Below, in pieces: positions 24,733-35,447 of a stretch of DNA of 64,000 nt. This stretch comes from Devosia nanyangense (GTDB lineage: Bacteria; Pseudomonadota; Alphaproteobacteria; Rhizobiales; Devosiaceae), in contig JACRAF010000004.1 of NCBI GenBank assembly GCA_016213505.1, forward strand, positions 62,001 through 126,000, read 5' to 3'. A model generated the notes under the pieces. It was not told the DNA's origin. It saw nothing but the letters and a program-made list of their open reading frames with translations, and did no database searches. Position numbers and translations under genes: made by a program. Numbering within the stretch: position 1 is the stretch's first letter; every line of letters begins with the position of its first letter.

Positions 24733-27243
24733 TCAGCCGCCAAAGCTCAAGTCGCCGAGCCCCTTGGGGAGCTTCAGATTGAGCAGATCGCCCGGCAGGG
24801 CACAGCCATTCTCAGTTTCCTTCATGCCCTCCGGACAGGTACAACCGTCCTTGCCGTCGCTGAGGTAGGGCGGCTTACAGCCGGTCTCGGGCGCGACGCA
24901 GGTACCGTTCACCTCGGCCGTGCCGGCCGGGCAGACACAGCTGTTGCGATCCGTGCCCGGGATCTTCGGAGCCTCACAGACGATCTCGCGGACGCAGGTG
25001 CCATCTTTCAGGACGGTTCCCGGCGCGCAAACAGGCGCCTTCGGACCGTCGAGGCACTTGTATGTATTGGTCACCAGAACCAATCCGGAGCCATTCGGCG
25101 GCAGATTGACGATCTGTCCCGGGGGCGCGTACGTCGGTGGCAGAACCCAGCCGACCAGACCTGTGCAAGCGACTCCCGGCACATGGCTGGGCGCAGGCGG
25201 ATTATTCTCCTGAACGTGGCAGGCGACGCCAGACGGTATTGTCACCGGGAGCGTGGTATCTCCAGCGACAGACGGGTAGATGTGCTGCATTCCGCAGGCA
25301 ACATCGAACCCAAAGGATATTTGCGGAGCGTAACCGCCGGTCAGATCGACGACGGCTTTCTTGATGGTCAGCGTAGCCCTACCGACACAATTGAGCGTAT
25401 TCGTGACTGTGACGGTGTCGCCGGAGTGAAAGTAGCCGTCTGCTGTCGCAGCGGTCGTCCATTGCGGGCTGGTGCCCGCCGGACAGGGCTTGTTTGGGAG
25501 CGCGACCAGCACGGGACTTTCGTCGATCCTGCATTCGCTCCCTTCCGGAACAGGAACGACCGCCGACTGATTATTCGCCAGAACGGGCTGCGCCACCACG
25601 TTTCCATCACACAATGCTGTAATCGGAAACTGCCACCCGGCCACGATGCTTGCCGGAATCGACGTGTTGTTGACGACCACCTTCCTGATCGTCGCCGGTT
25701 TCACGCAATCCAGCGTGTTGGTTACGGCGATTTTCACGGGGTACTGACCAAGTGGGCCAGTAACCGGCGCGATCACCGCAGGTTCCCAGTAGGGAACGAG
25801 CCCTTCGTCACAGGCCTTCTCGGCGGGAGGCAGATCGAGACTCTGCGTATCTTCGGTGGCGCTGCAAAGCGCACCCACCGGATCGTTCATGACAATGCCC
25901 GGATGGTTCACCATCACATTGATTGCGTGCTGCTGGCCGCCACACGTGACGACCACGGGAAAGACCCAGTCACTGAGATCGGCGTTGGTGTGGTTCACGA
26001 CGATCTTCTGGATATCGAGGCGGGGAGGGATCGGCACGCAGGCGTAGGTGTTCTCGATCGTGACCGTCTGGTCGGCCGTGACGGTGAGGGTCGTCGGAGC
26101 GGGGACGGAACCCCACTCTGCAAACCCGGACGGGCAAGCCGGGTCGGGAATAGGTCCGGTTGGTATGCTGGACGGGTTCTCGGTGACCTCACAGGTCGCG
26201 CCGCTCAGGACCGGAACGGTCTGCGGTACGCTCTGGCCGACCGCGAGCGTCTGGTGGAAATCGTAGTCCGGCGCTGAAGCCACGTTTCCGCAGGCTACGG
26301 TGGTGGCAAACGTCAGGCTCAGCGACGGCGGCGTGGCAGGCGCGGCGACCGTGATCGCCTTGGCAACAGTAAGCGTGTGGGACGGAACTTCGGTGATTCT
26401 GACATTGTCGAGCAACGCATGTGAGCCAGACGCATGCACGATGCTGCTCGTGCGGTGAAACGAGAGAATTGCGGAGAACACGGACGGGGGCTGGACAAAG
26501 TAGAGATGGTGCGTCTGCCACGCGTTCGGCACCTGAATGAAGCCGCTGGAGTTCGTGTAGTCTCGCGAAGCGTGGGCAGTAGAGGGCAGCGAATTCGTCA
26601 ACGACGCGGCCGCGGGGTTCCCGATAATCGCAGGCGGCGGTGGGCTTAGGTCTACCCTTGCGGTTAGTGCGACGTCTGCGGACACTGGCGGCTGAGCGTG
26701 TGACGCTTGCAGCACATCGAAGGCAATATCGTAGAGCGAGTTCGGTTGAAGTTGAGAGATGCTCGTCCAAATCCAACCGCCGGTCGACCAGTAAACGATC
26801 GAATAGCAGCCGTCGCTGGCATTCCGCGCGTATTCCATCAGCGATGCACGGACTTCCCAGCCGGTGACGAACCGGTTGTCGCCGGAGTATGTGTTGCCAC
26901 CGTAGGGGCCCGGGGTGGGGTAAGAGTTCGGGGAATGCCCGGGAGCCGGGTCGTAGTCCAGTAAGATTTGGCCGTACTGGGTCCCGCCAATGTCCGCCGC
27001 CCACAACGGTATCCCTGGGCACTCGAAGCTCGGATTCGGGATGAAGGGATCAGTCGGGTTGGGCGGTTGCGAGGACTGGGCGCAGCCTGATGTTGGATAA
27101 GGCGGGTAGAGCGCCGGATCGGTCTGGCCAGCAGAATTGTAGAGGGCATACCCGCAGGGCTGGGCGGCAATCGCCACGACGGGGCCCAAGCCAGTCGCAA
27201 CCGCGCATGCGGCGAGCACCAGCCGCCCGATAGTGGTCTTCAT
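24733..27243 (-). CDS. Large secreted protein: jelly-roll-like N-domain, four DUF5979-like repeats, Cys-rich C-terminus
   Basis: An 836-residue protein with a Sec signal (residues 1-27, ending PVVAIAA). Residues about 28-287 look like a lectin/carbohydrate-binding beta sandwich (WTSISQLQPNSLYDIAFDV, AWQTHHLYFVQPP, then HALLDNVRITEV). Four tandem repeats of 100-115 residues follow (about 290-402, 408-513, 517-619, 622-730). Each begins with xLxIxKxVV-like residues, has an internal Cys pair and ends VTNT(Y/L)xC, the layout of DUF5979. Residues 738-815 are Cys-rich with three C-PxG-x-C-like units. G+C is lower than in neighbouring genes. It is probably a surface adhesin or matrix protein, but no function is proven. 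Confidence 0.82.
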   Translation of the reverse strand: MKTTIGRLVLAACAVATGLGPVVAIAAQPCGYALYNSAGQTDPALYPPYPTSGCAQSSQPPNPTDPFIPNPSFECPGIPLWAADIGGTQYGQILLDYDPAPGHSPNSYPTPGPYGGNTYSGDNRFVTGWEVRASLMEYARNASDGCYSIVYWSTGGWIWTSISQLQPNSLYDIAFDVLQASHAQPPVSADVALTARVDLSPPPPAIIGNPAAASLTNSLPSTAHASRDYTNSSGFIQVPNAWQTHHLYFVQPPSVFSAILSFHRTSSIVHASGSHALLDNVRITEVPSHTLTVAKAITVAAPATPPSLSLTFATTVACGNVASAPDYDFHQTLAVGQSVPQTVPVLSGATCEVTENPSSIPTGPIPDPACPSGFAEWGSVPAPTTLTVTADQTVTIENTYACVPIPPRLDIQKIVVNHTNADLSDWVFPVVVTCGGQQHAINVMVNHPGIVMNDPVGALCSATEDTQSLDLPPAEKACDEGLVPYWEPAVIAPVTGPLGQYPVKIAVTNTLDCVKPATIRKVVVNNTSIPASIVAGWQFPITALCDGNVVAQPVLANNQSAVVPVPEGSECRIDESPVLVALPNKPCPAGTSPQWTTAATADGYFHSGDTVTVTNTLNCVGRATLTIKKAVVDLTGGYAPQISFGFDVACGMQHIYPSVAGDTTLPVTIPSGVACHVQENNPPAPSHVPGVACTGLVGWVLPPTYAPPGQIVNLPPNGSGLVLVTNTYKCLDGPKAPVCAPGTVLKDGTCVREIVCEAPKIPGTDRNSCVCPAGTAEVNGTCVAPETGCKPPYLSDGKDGCTCPEGMKETENGCALPGDLLNLKLPKGLGDLSFGG

Positions 27244-27450
27244 CCGATGTCCCTCTCGATGAGGATCGTCGGCGCGCGGACCCACGTCCGTGCGCGCGGC
27301 AAATCCCTCCATTGCACAGACATCAGCGACGCGGTCGCGGCGCGCTCAAACGCACCAAGGTCATCAAGTATTGCGCGCGCAGTCAGATTTTGCCTGCCGT
27401 CCCCCGCAAGCCACCATTACCCAGCGTCGAGCAAAAGAACATCCATCCCG

Positions 27451-27493
27451 CAAAATAAAAACAGGGGCCGGCCAATATCAATCGGCCAGCCCC
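27451..27493 (-). terminator. Strong rho-independent terminator, apparently the original rpoD terminator
   Basis: On the - strand a 13-bp stem (27464-27493, with two G-U pairs) and 4-base loop TGAT is followed by TGTTTTTATTTTG. This is a strong terminator for leftward transcription. Removing the IS element would place it 27 bases after the rpoD stop codon. It now lies just after the transposase gene. Confidence 0.92.
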
Positions 27494-27519
27494 AATCAGA
27501 AGACTTTGCGGCGACCCGC

Positions 27520-28599
27520 CTAGTGGATAGAATCTAACGCTTGGTGCCCTCGCCTGACAGCAGCGATGATGCGGTCTGGGTCTGCGGTCCAGGTGAAGGG
27601 CTTGGGGTCGGCATTGGTCTCGGTGACGAAGCGGTTGATGGCGGCTTGCAGGTCGACGACCGAGCAGAAGACGCCGCGCTTGAGGCGACGCCGGCTGAGC
27701 TTGGCGAAGAAGCCCTCGACGGCGTTGAGCCATGAGCACGAGGTCGGGGTGAAGTGGAAGACGAACCGGGGATGCCGCTCGAGCCACGCCCGCACCTTCG
27801 GGTGTTTATGGGCGGCATAGTTGTCGAGGATGACGTGAACCATTTTGCCGACCGGCACTTCGGCCTCGATGGTGTTCAGGAAGCGGATGAGTTCCTGATG
27901 GCGATGGCGTTGCATGTTGCGGCCGATGACGGTGCCGTCGAGAACGTTGAGGGCCGCGAACAGGGTCGTGGTGCCGTGCCGTTTGTAGTCGTGCGTCATG
28001 GTGCCGAGCCGGCCCTTCTTCAGCGGCAGCCCCGGCTGGGTGCGGTCGAGGGCTTGAATCTGGCTCTTCTCGTCGACCGACAGCACGATGGCATGGGCCG
28101 GCGGATCGACGTAGAGCCCCACCACGTCGCGCAGCTTGGCGACGAACTTGGGATCGTTGGAGAGTTTAGACTGCCGGTATCGATGCGGCTGCAGCCCATG
28201 CGTCTTCCAGATGCGGCGCACGGCACTGGCGCTGATGTCGCTCATCCGAGCCATCAGATCGGCGGTCCAGTGGGTGGTCTCGCCCGGCGGGTCGGTCAGG
28301 GTGAGCGCCACCACGCGTTCGACCACCTCCGGGCCAAGCCGTGGGATGCGCGAGGGGCGTGTCTTGTCGTGCAGGAGCCCGGCGACACCGTCCTGCATGA
28401 ACCGCTCCTGCCAGCGCCAGACGCAGGTCTTGGACTTGGCCGTCCGGCGCATGATCTCGACGGTGCCAATGCCGTCGGCGCTCAGCAAGAGGATGGCCGC
28501 TCGCCAAGCGTGCTTTTGCGCAGCGTTGCGGTCTTTGGCGATGGCTTCGAGCCGGCGACGGTCAGCCGACGTCAAGGTGATGGAAATCCCGGTGCGCAT
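27520..28599 (-). CDS. IS630-family transposase, intact
   Basis: A 359-residue DDE transposase with no frameshift. The N-terminal half has helix-turn-helix segments (SADGIGTVEIMRRTAKSKT, then ISASAVRRIWKTHGL). The catalytic triad is visible as VLSVDEKSQIQAL (D), HVILDNYAAHKHPKV (D) and SCSWLNAVEGFFAKLSRR (E). The stop codon TAG is formed by the terminal TA of the element plus the flanking G, so the gene runs to the very end of the IS. It is codirectional with rpoD and probably receives read-through transcripts. Confidence 0.95.
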   Translation of the reverse strand: MRTGISITLTSADRRRLEAIAKDRNAAQKHAWRAAILLLSADGIGTVEIMRRTAKSKTCVWRWQERFMQDGVAGLLHDKTRPSRIPRLGPEVVERVVALTLTDPPGETTHWTADLMARMSDISASAVRRIWKTHGLQPHRYRQSKLSNDPKFVAKLRDVVGLYVDPPAHAIVLSVDEKSQIQALDRTQPGLPLKKGRLGTMTHDYKRHGTTTLFAALNVLDGTVIGRNMQRHRHQELIRFLNTIEAEVPVGKMVHVILDNYAAHKHPKVRAWLERHPRFVFHFTPTSCSWLNAVEGFFAKLSRRRLKRGVFCSVVDLQAAINRFVTETNADPKPFTWTADPDRIIAAVRRGHQALDSIH

Positions 28600-28667
28600 G
28601 CATCAGCCTCGCATGCGCGGCGATCAATAGGAATCCCCAACCGGACTCTTATGCTAGACGGGGACCA

Positions 28668-28670
<3 letters not shown>
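27521..28670 (-). mobile_element. IS630-family insertion sequence, 1150 bp including both TA bases
   Basis: The element is bounded by TA at 27521-27522 and 28669-28670, the dinucleotide that IS630/Tc1 elements duplicate. The ends are imperfect inverted repeats: TAGTGG, six variable bases, then TCTA at both ends (27521-27536 and, inverted, 28655-28670). It carries one intact transposase gene. It has inserted exactly at the rpoD stop codon, and the TA duplication keeps a TAG stop on both sides. This looks like a recent insertion because the gene and ends are intact. Confidence 0.9.
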
Positions 28671-30764
<2,094 letters not shown>

Positions 30765-30881
30765 CTGGCTCTGGTGCTCCGTGGCCCGCTCGCATCGGGC
30801 CCGTTCGGTTCAAATGGTGGCAACGAGACGGGCGGCAAGGGGCCCGATCGCCTTGGCGGTCGCTGATTCGGTTCCGGACGA

Positions 30882-30908
30882 GCTTATGTAACTGATTCGC
30901 TCATAAGC
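30882..30908 (-). promoter_or_regulatory. Possible rpoD promoter with inverted repeat
   Basis: Between dnaG and rpoD, GCTTATG (30882-30888) and CATAAGC (30902-30908) form a perfect 7-bp inverted repeat with a 13-bp spacer. Read leftward, TTGCTT and CATAAG lie 16 bp apart and could be -35 and -10 elements 118 bases or more before the rpoD start. This AT-rich patch stands out in a GC-rich gap. It is a suggestion only. Confidence 0.4.
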
Positions 30909-30932
30909 AAAATCGCGCGTCCGCGAAGCTCC

Positions 30933-32885
30933 CTAGAAGCTCCGTGCCGCGCGCCCGGATAACGAACCAAACCCTTCGATCAACGCCTCAGTGCCATCGA
31001 CGGTGGTAATCTGGTTCTGGATGTCTCGCAGCCTTTCGAAGGTTTCTTCGCTCGGGTCGATGCCCAGCGCCATTTCGGCTGCTTTCAGGTCCTTATTTAG
31101 CTGAACGGACTTGTAATGCAAGGCCAGGGCATGCTTGAGGCCGGTTTCCGCGTCGAGTGGGGCGATTTCGGCGCCGCTCTGCCACACGCCCTGCCGGCCC
31201 AGTACTCCCGCCATCTTCTCGATATCGGGGCCGAACCCCCGGGCGCCAAGGGCGGCGCGCAGGTCGGCCCCCGAAATATCGTGGTCGGCCATCACCAGGT
31301 CGAGCAGCGCCGCGAAGAGCTTGCGGCCCCCCGGCGAGCTGAATTCGAGCCCCGCCAGCGCCTCGAGCCGGCTTTCGGCCAGCGCCGGGTGGTTGACGAG
31401 GCTCATCAGGATCACCGCCTCACGCGGGCTGGCGTCGGCGGCCCTGCCGGGCTTCAGGATGCGGGAATTGCGCAGCGTATCCGACACCACCAGGCGCGGC
31501 GTGGCCCGCGGCTGGCCATACGCCGGTCGGTTACCGTAGCCCCGCTGGCCATCACCCCGCCGGGTGTCACCCCGCTGGCCGTCATAGCGGTTATGCCGCA
31601 CCGGCTGGAAGAACGCCGTGAGCTTTTCGTCGAACGCCTGCATGTAGTGCCGCCGCACCGATTGGTCGCCGATCGAGCCGGCCCGCTCCCTGAGCCGAGC
31701 TTCGAGTGCCGCGCGCGCCTCCGGCGTTTCCGGCACGATGCCGCCGGTTTCGAGGCTCCACACCACGTCGGAGAGCGAGCGCGCCCGGTCGATCACGTCG
31801 GCGAAGGCGTCGCGGCCCTGCTGGCGGATGATGTCGTCCGGATCGAGCCCTTCGGGGAGCGTTGCGATCTTCACCGTCTTGCCCGGCGTCAGCAGCGGCA
31901 GCACGATCCCCGCCGCCCGCTCGGCGGCGCGCTGGCCGGCCGCATCGCCGTCGAAGCACAGGATCGGCCCGTCGCTCATCCGCCAGAGCATCTGGATGTG
32001 CTCCTCGGTCAATGCCGTGCCGAGCGGCGCCACCGTGCCCTCGAAGCCCGCCATCACCGCCGCGATCACGTCGAGATAGCCCTCGACCACGATCACCGGC
32101 GCCCCGTCGCGGGCCGCCGCCCGCGCATCCTTGCCGTTGTAGAGGGTGAGCCGCTTCTTGAAGAGCTCGGTCTCAGGCGAATTGAGGTATTTGGCCGGCA
32201 CGTCCGGCGTCAGGGCCCGGCCGCCGAAGGCGATGATCCGGCCGCGGAAATCCATGATCGGGAACATCACCCGGTTGCGGAACCGGTCGTAGGTCAGCGG
32301 ATCGCCCTCGCGCGAGGCGACGAGGCCGGTGTCGACCATGTCCCGCGCCGTCACCCCGTTGGCCGCCAGGTGCTCCTTGAGCCCGTTGCGGCTGTCCGGC
32401 GCAAAGCCGATGCGGAATCGTGTTTGTGCCTGCGCGCTCACCCCGCGCTCGAACAGATAGCCCCGCGCCCGCGCTCCAATATTGTGCACCAGCGCCGCCT
32501 CGAAATACTTCGCGGCGATCTCCATCACGTCATAGAGCGAGCGCCGGGCCTCGTCCCGTGCCTCTTCGCGCTCGTCGCGCGCCGGCATCGGCACGCCCGC
32601 CATCCCGGCGAGTTTTTCCACCGCCTCGGGAAAGCTCATCCCGGCCTTTTCGGTCAGGAACCGGAAATGATCGCCCGTCACCCCGCAGCCGAAGCAGTGG
32701 TAGATGCCCTTGCGGTCGTCAGCGTGAAAGCTCGGTGTCTTTTCGCCGTGGAACGGGCAGCACGCCCAGTAGTCGCCGCGCCCGGGCTGGCTCTTGCGCT
32801 TGTCCCAGATGACATGCTCGCCCACCACCTGCGAAATCGGCAGGCGCTGACGGATTTCATCGAGGAAGGCATCGGAAAAGCGCAT
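30933..32885 (-). CDS. dnaG: DNA primase DnaG
   Basis: A 650-residue primase that makes RNA primers at the replication fork. The N-terminal CHC2 zinc finger is visible as CCPFHGEKTPSFH (about residues 42-54) and YHCFGCG (about 62-68). The catalytic core has FGGRALTPDVPAKYLNSPET, and the TOPRIM domain has VIVVEGYLDVIAAV and LCFDGDAAGQRAAERA. A Gly/Arg/Tyr-rich linker (around GQRGDTRRGDGQRGYG) precedes the helicase-binding C-terminal domain. It is followed by rpoD 168 bases downstream. Confidence 0.97.
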   Translation of the reverse strand: MRFSDAFLDEIRQRLPISQVVGEHVIWDKRKSQPGRGDYWACCPFHGEKTPSFHADDRKGIYHCFGCGVTGDHFRFLTEKAGMSFPEAVEKLAGMAGVPMPARDEREEARDEARRSLYDVMEIAAKYFEAALVHNIGARARGYLFERGVSAQAQTRFRIGFAPDSRNGLKEHLAANGVTARDMVDTGLVASREGDPLTYDRFRNRVMFPIMDFRGRIIAFGGRALTPDVPAKYLNSPETELFKKRLTLYNGKDARAAARDGAPVIVVEGYLDVIAAVMAGFEGTVAPLGTALTEEHIQMLWRMSDGPILCFDGDAAGQRAAERAAGIVLPLLTPGKTVKIATLPEGLDPDDIIRQQGRDAFADVIDRARSLSDVVWSLETGGIVPETPEARAALEARLRERAGSIGDQSVRRHYMQAFDEKLTAFFQPVRHNRYDGQRGDTRRGDGQRGYGNRPAYGQPRATPRLVVSDTLRNSRILKPGRAADASPREAVILMSLVNHPALAESRLEALAGLEFSSPGGRKLFAALLDLVMADHDISGADLRAALGARGFGPDIEKMAGVLGRQGVWQSGAEIAPLDAETGLKHALALHYKSVQLNKDLKAAEMALGIDPSEETFERLRDIQNQITTVDGTEALIEGFGSLSGRAARSF

Positions 32886-32970
32886 GGAACGCAGAAACAG
32901 GATGTGGCCGGCGACTCACAAGCCAAACGTCGATTATGCCCGATAATCACAGCCGGCGGCGCTGGGACTG

Positions 32971-33489
32971 CTAGTACCCGCGCATAACGAGCTTGACGCT
33001 CTTGCCGCCCTTCACCGTCACCTGCTCCAGGATCGGGAACTGCAGGAACACACTCTCGGCGGGAAGGTGGATCATGGCGACGACGTAGTAGTCGCCGTCG
33101 GCCACGCCGTCGAAATCGAAAGACCCGCCCGAACTGGCGATCGTCTTTCGCATGTAGTGATCGTAGAGCGGATCGCTGTCGGGCAGACGCGCGCCCGTCC
33201 GGAGTTGTCTCCGTTCCCCGTAGAGGGCCGCAATTCTCTCGTCCGCATAGGCGGTTCGAGGAATGAGAAAGACATCGGTGCCCGTGGCGCGAAGGAGCTT
33301 GCCGTTGTTCTGCCGAACAAACGCCTGCCCCCTGACATGCGCCTTGCCCGGCGCAAGGACGTAGGCGGCTTCCGCAGGATCGAACCTTGCAGCCATAACC
33401 GCAGGAGCGCCGACCGTCGCGCAGCCGCCGACCGCAAGTAGAAACAGCACGGCTGCGGCCGCGCAAAAAACCCTCACCCAACTCGCCAA
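32971..33489 (-). CDS. Lipoprotein of unknown function, 172 aa
   Basis: The N-terminus is a lipoprotein signal with lipobox LAVGGC (Cys at about residue 23). The mature domain is beta-rich: VRGQAFVRQNNGKLLRATGTDVFLIPRT, then SSGGSFDFDGVADGDYYVVAMI. The pattern (G-x-F-F-x-x-V-x-x-G-x-Y-x-V) resembles a prealbumin/carboxypeptidase-regulatory-like beta sandwich. It lies upstream of dnaG on the same strand, 85 bases away. The function is unknown. Confidence 0.8.
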   Translation of the reverse strand: MASWVRVFCAAAAVLFLLAVGGCATVGAPAVMAARFDPAEAAYVLAPGKAHVRGQAFVRQNNGKLLRATGTDVFLIPRTAYADERIAALYGERRQLRTGARLPDSDPLYDHYMRKTIASSGGSFDFDGVADGDYYVVAMIHLPAESVFLQFPILEQVTVKGGKSVKLVMRGY

Positions 33490-33587
33490 GTCCGCTTCCC
33501 GCGTCGCACCGGTGAAAGACGTGATGTTCTTGTTATGTTCTAAGCCACCGATTTGGTCAAGGGGACCAGATCGTCACCTCGTCGGCC

Positions 33588-34151
33588 TCAGGCCGTCGCC
33601 CCCTTGGCGCGGTAGAGCCGCCACGCCAGCGCGAACAGCCCGATGGCGAACAGGATCATCATCACCCCGATGAACACCACCAGGAACAGCGCGCTCATCA
33701 GCGGCGCAAACAGCAGCGCGATGCCGAACAGCACATAGAGAATGCCCGACAGCAGCACCGGCCAGATTTTCGCGTACATCGCCCGCTCGCGGATCGCGAT
33801 GGCGATCTCCATGACGCCGACGAGGATCGCCTGGAACGCCACCAGATAGACGAAGAACCACACCGTCAGCAGCGTCGCCAGCATCGGCGAGAGCAGGATC
33901 AGGACACCGGTGACGATGGCCAGCACGTTGCGGACAACGTCGAACCAGAAATTGCCGGTCTTGGCGCCGCCGAAGGTCAGGCTCCACAGCCCCAGCGCGC
34001 CGTCGACCAGCAGGATGATGCCCCCGGCGATCACCAACACGGCCAGGGCCGAGCCCGGCCAGATCACCGCATAAAGCCCCGCGAGCAGCATCAGCAGCGC
34101 CCGCAATCCCACGATCAGTCCCCAACGCTTCTGCAGATCGGACGCCGCCAT
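33588..34151 (-). CDS. HdeD-family (DUF308) membrane protein
   Basis: A 187-residue inner-membrane protein with six hydrophobic segments. ATG at 34151 follows GGAGG at 6 bases, though upstream in-frame ATGs exist. The repeated family pattern is seen in LLMLLAGLYAVIWPGSALAVLVIAGGIILLVDG and FGIALLFAPLMSALFLVVFIGV, split across two halves, with FVYLVAFQAILVGVMEIAIA between. HdeD-like proteins are linked to acid-stress tolerance in enterics. The role here is unknown. Confidence 0.88.
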   Translation of the reverse strand: MAASDLQKRWGLIVGLRALLMLLAGLYAVIWPGSALAVLVIAGGIILLVDGALGLWSLTFGGAKTGNFWFDVVRNVLAIVTGVLILLSPMLATLLTVWFFVYLVAFQAILVGVMEIAIAIRERAMYAKIWPVLLSGILYVLFGIALLFAPLMSALFLVVFIGVMMILFAIGLFALAWRLYRAKGATA

Positions 34152-34265
34152 CTTCGCCTCCATCGGTTGACCCACCGACTATGACTCACCGCCCGCCGGA
34201 TTGCACTCCGGCGCTTGCACCGAACCGCCGCAAGTGCTCATGTCCGGCGCTTTCGGGAAATCATA

Positions 34266-35447
34266 ATGCCTCTCGCCGTATTCGCGCTCGCGCTCGCCGC
34301 TTTTTGCATCGGCACCACCGAGTTCATCATCTCCGGCATCCTGCTTTCGGTCTCGACCGATCTCGCCGTCACCGTGCCGACGGCGGGCCTGCTCGTCACC
34401 GGCTATGCGGCGGGCGTCGCGGTGGGTGGGCCCCTGCTCGGTCTGCTGCTGACGCGGGTGCCGCTGAAGCCGGCGATCCTGGGTGTGATGGTCATCTTCG
34501 CGCTCGGCCAGTTGCTGTGCGCGTTCGCGCCGACCTACCAGCTGCTGCTCGGAGCGCGGCTGGTCTCGGCCTGCGGCCACGGCGTGTTCTTCGGCGTCGC
34601 CAGCGTCGCCGTCTCGCACCTGGTGCCGCCGGCGCGGCGCGGCGCGGCCCTGTCGCTGTTCGTCGGCGGCATCACCGTCGCCAACATCCTCGGGCTTCCC
34701 GGCGGCACGGCCATCGGCAACATGTTCGGCTGGCGGGTGGCCTTCGTCTGCATCGCCGCCCTCGCGCTGCTGTCCGTCGTCGCGGTGGCTTTCGCGCTCC
34801 CCGGCCGCGTCAAGGGCGAAGGCGAGGCCGATGCGCCGCTCGCGCTCCAGGCCCGGCAGCTGCTCGATCAGGAGGTCTGGCTCTCCTACCTCATCATCGC
34901 CATCATCATGGTCGGCCAGCTTGCCTTCGGCACCTTCCAGGTGGCGATCCTCACCAACGTGACGGCCATTGACCTCCGGACCACCGTCCCGCTGTTCCTG
35001 CTCATCGGCGGCGCCGGCGCGGTGCTCGGCATCTGGCTGGGCGGCAAGGGCGCCGACTGGAGCGCCGGCAAAACCATCCTCATCGTCATCGCCGGCCAGA
35101 TCGCCTGCTTTGCCGTGCTGCTCGTGGCGGTGCACAACCCGGTGACCATGGCCATCATGCTGTTCGTCTCCAGCCTGTTCGGGTTCGGTTTCTCGACCCC
35201 GATCCAGGTTCGCATCCTCCATGGCGCACGTGCCGCGCCGCGCCTCGCCGCGACCCTGGTCTCGACCGCCTACAATGTCGGGATCGCCGCCGGCGCCTTC
35301 CTCGGCGCGGTCCTGCTCAACGCCGGAATCGACTACGCCCTCCTGCCCGCCGCCGGCATCGTCAGCAGCGCGCTCGCCGGCGTCGTCGCCATCGTCTCGC
35401 TGCAGCTTTCCCGTCGCACCAGCACCACGCTGAGCCCCATCGCATGA
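34266..35447 (+). CDS. MFS efflux transporter (AraJ/DHA1 type), first of tandem pair
   Basis: A 393-residue, 12-helix major facilitator transporter. It starts MPLAVFALALAAFCIGTTEFIISGIL, matching the DHA1 subgroup that includes AraJ and YdhP. The loop 2-3 and helix 5 motifs are present (VPLKPAILGVMV, then NILGLPGGTAIGNMFGWRVAF with the antiporter-type GxxxGxxIGxxxGW). It probably exports sugars or drugs by proton antiport. Its stop overlaps the next start as ATGA (35444-35447). Confidence 0.92.
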   Translation: MPLAVFALALAAFCIGTTEFIISGILLSVSTDLAVTVPTAGLLVTGYAAGVAVGGPLLGLLLTRVPLKPAILGVMVIFALGQLLCAFAPTYQLLLGARLVSACGHGVFFGVASVAVSHLVPPARRGAALSLFVGGITVANILGLPGGTAIGNMFGWRVAFVCIAALALLSVVAVAFALPGRVKGEGEADAPLALQARQLLDQEVWLSYLIIAIIMVGQLAFGTFQVAILTNVTAIDLRTTVPLFLLIGGAGAVLGIWLGGKGADWSAGKTILIVIAGQIACFAVLLVAVHNPVTMAIMLFVSSLFGFGFSTPIQVRILHGARAAPRLAATLVSTAYNVGIAAGAFLGAVLLNAGIDYALLPAAGIVSSALAGVVAIVSLQLSRRTSTTLSPIA

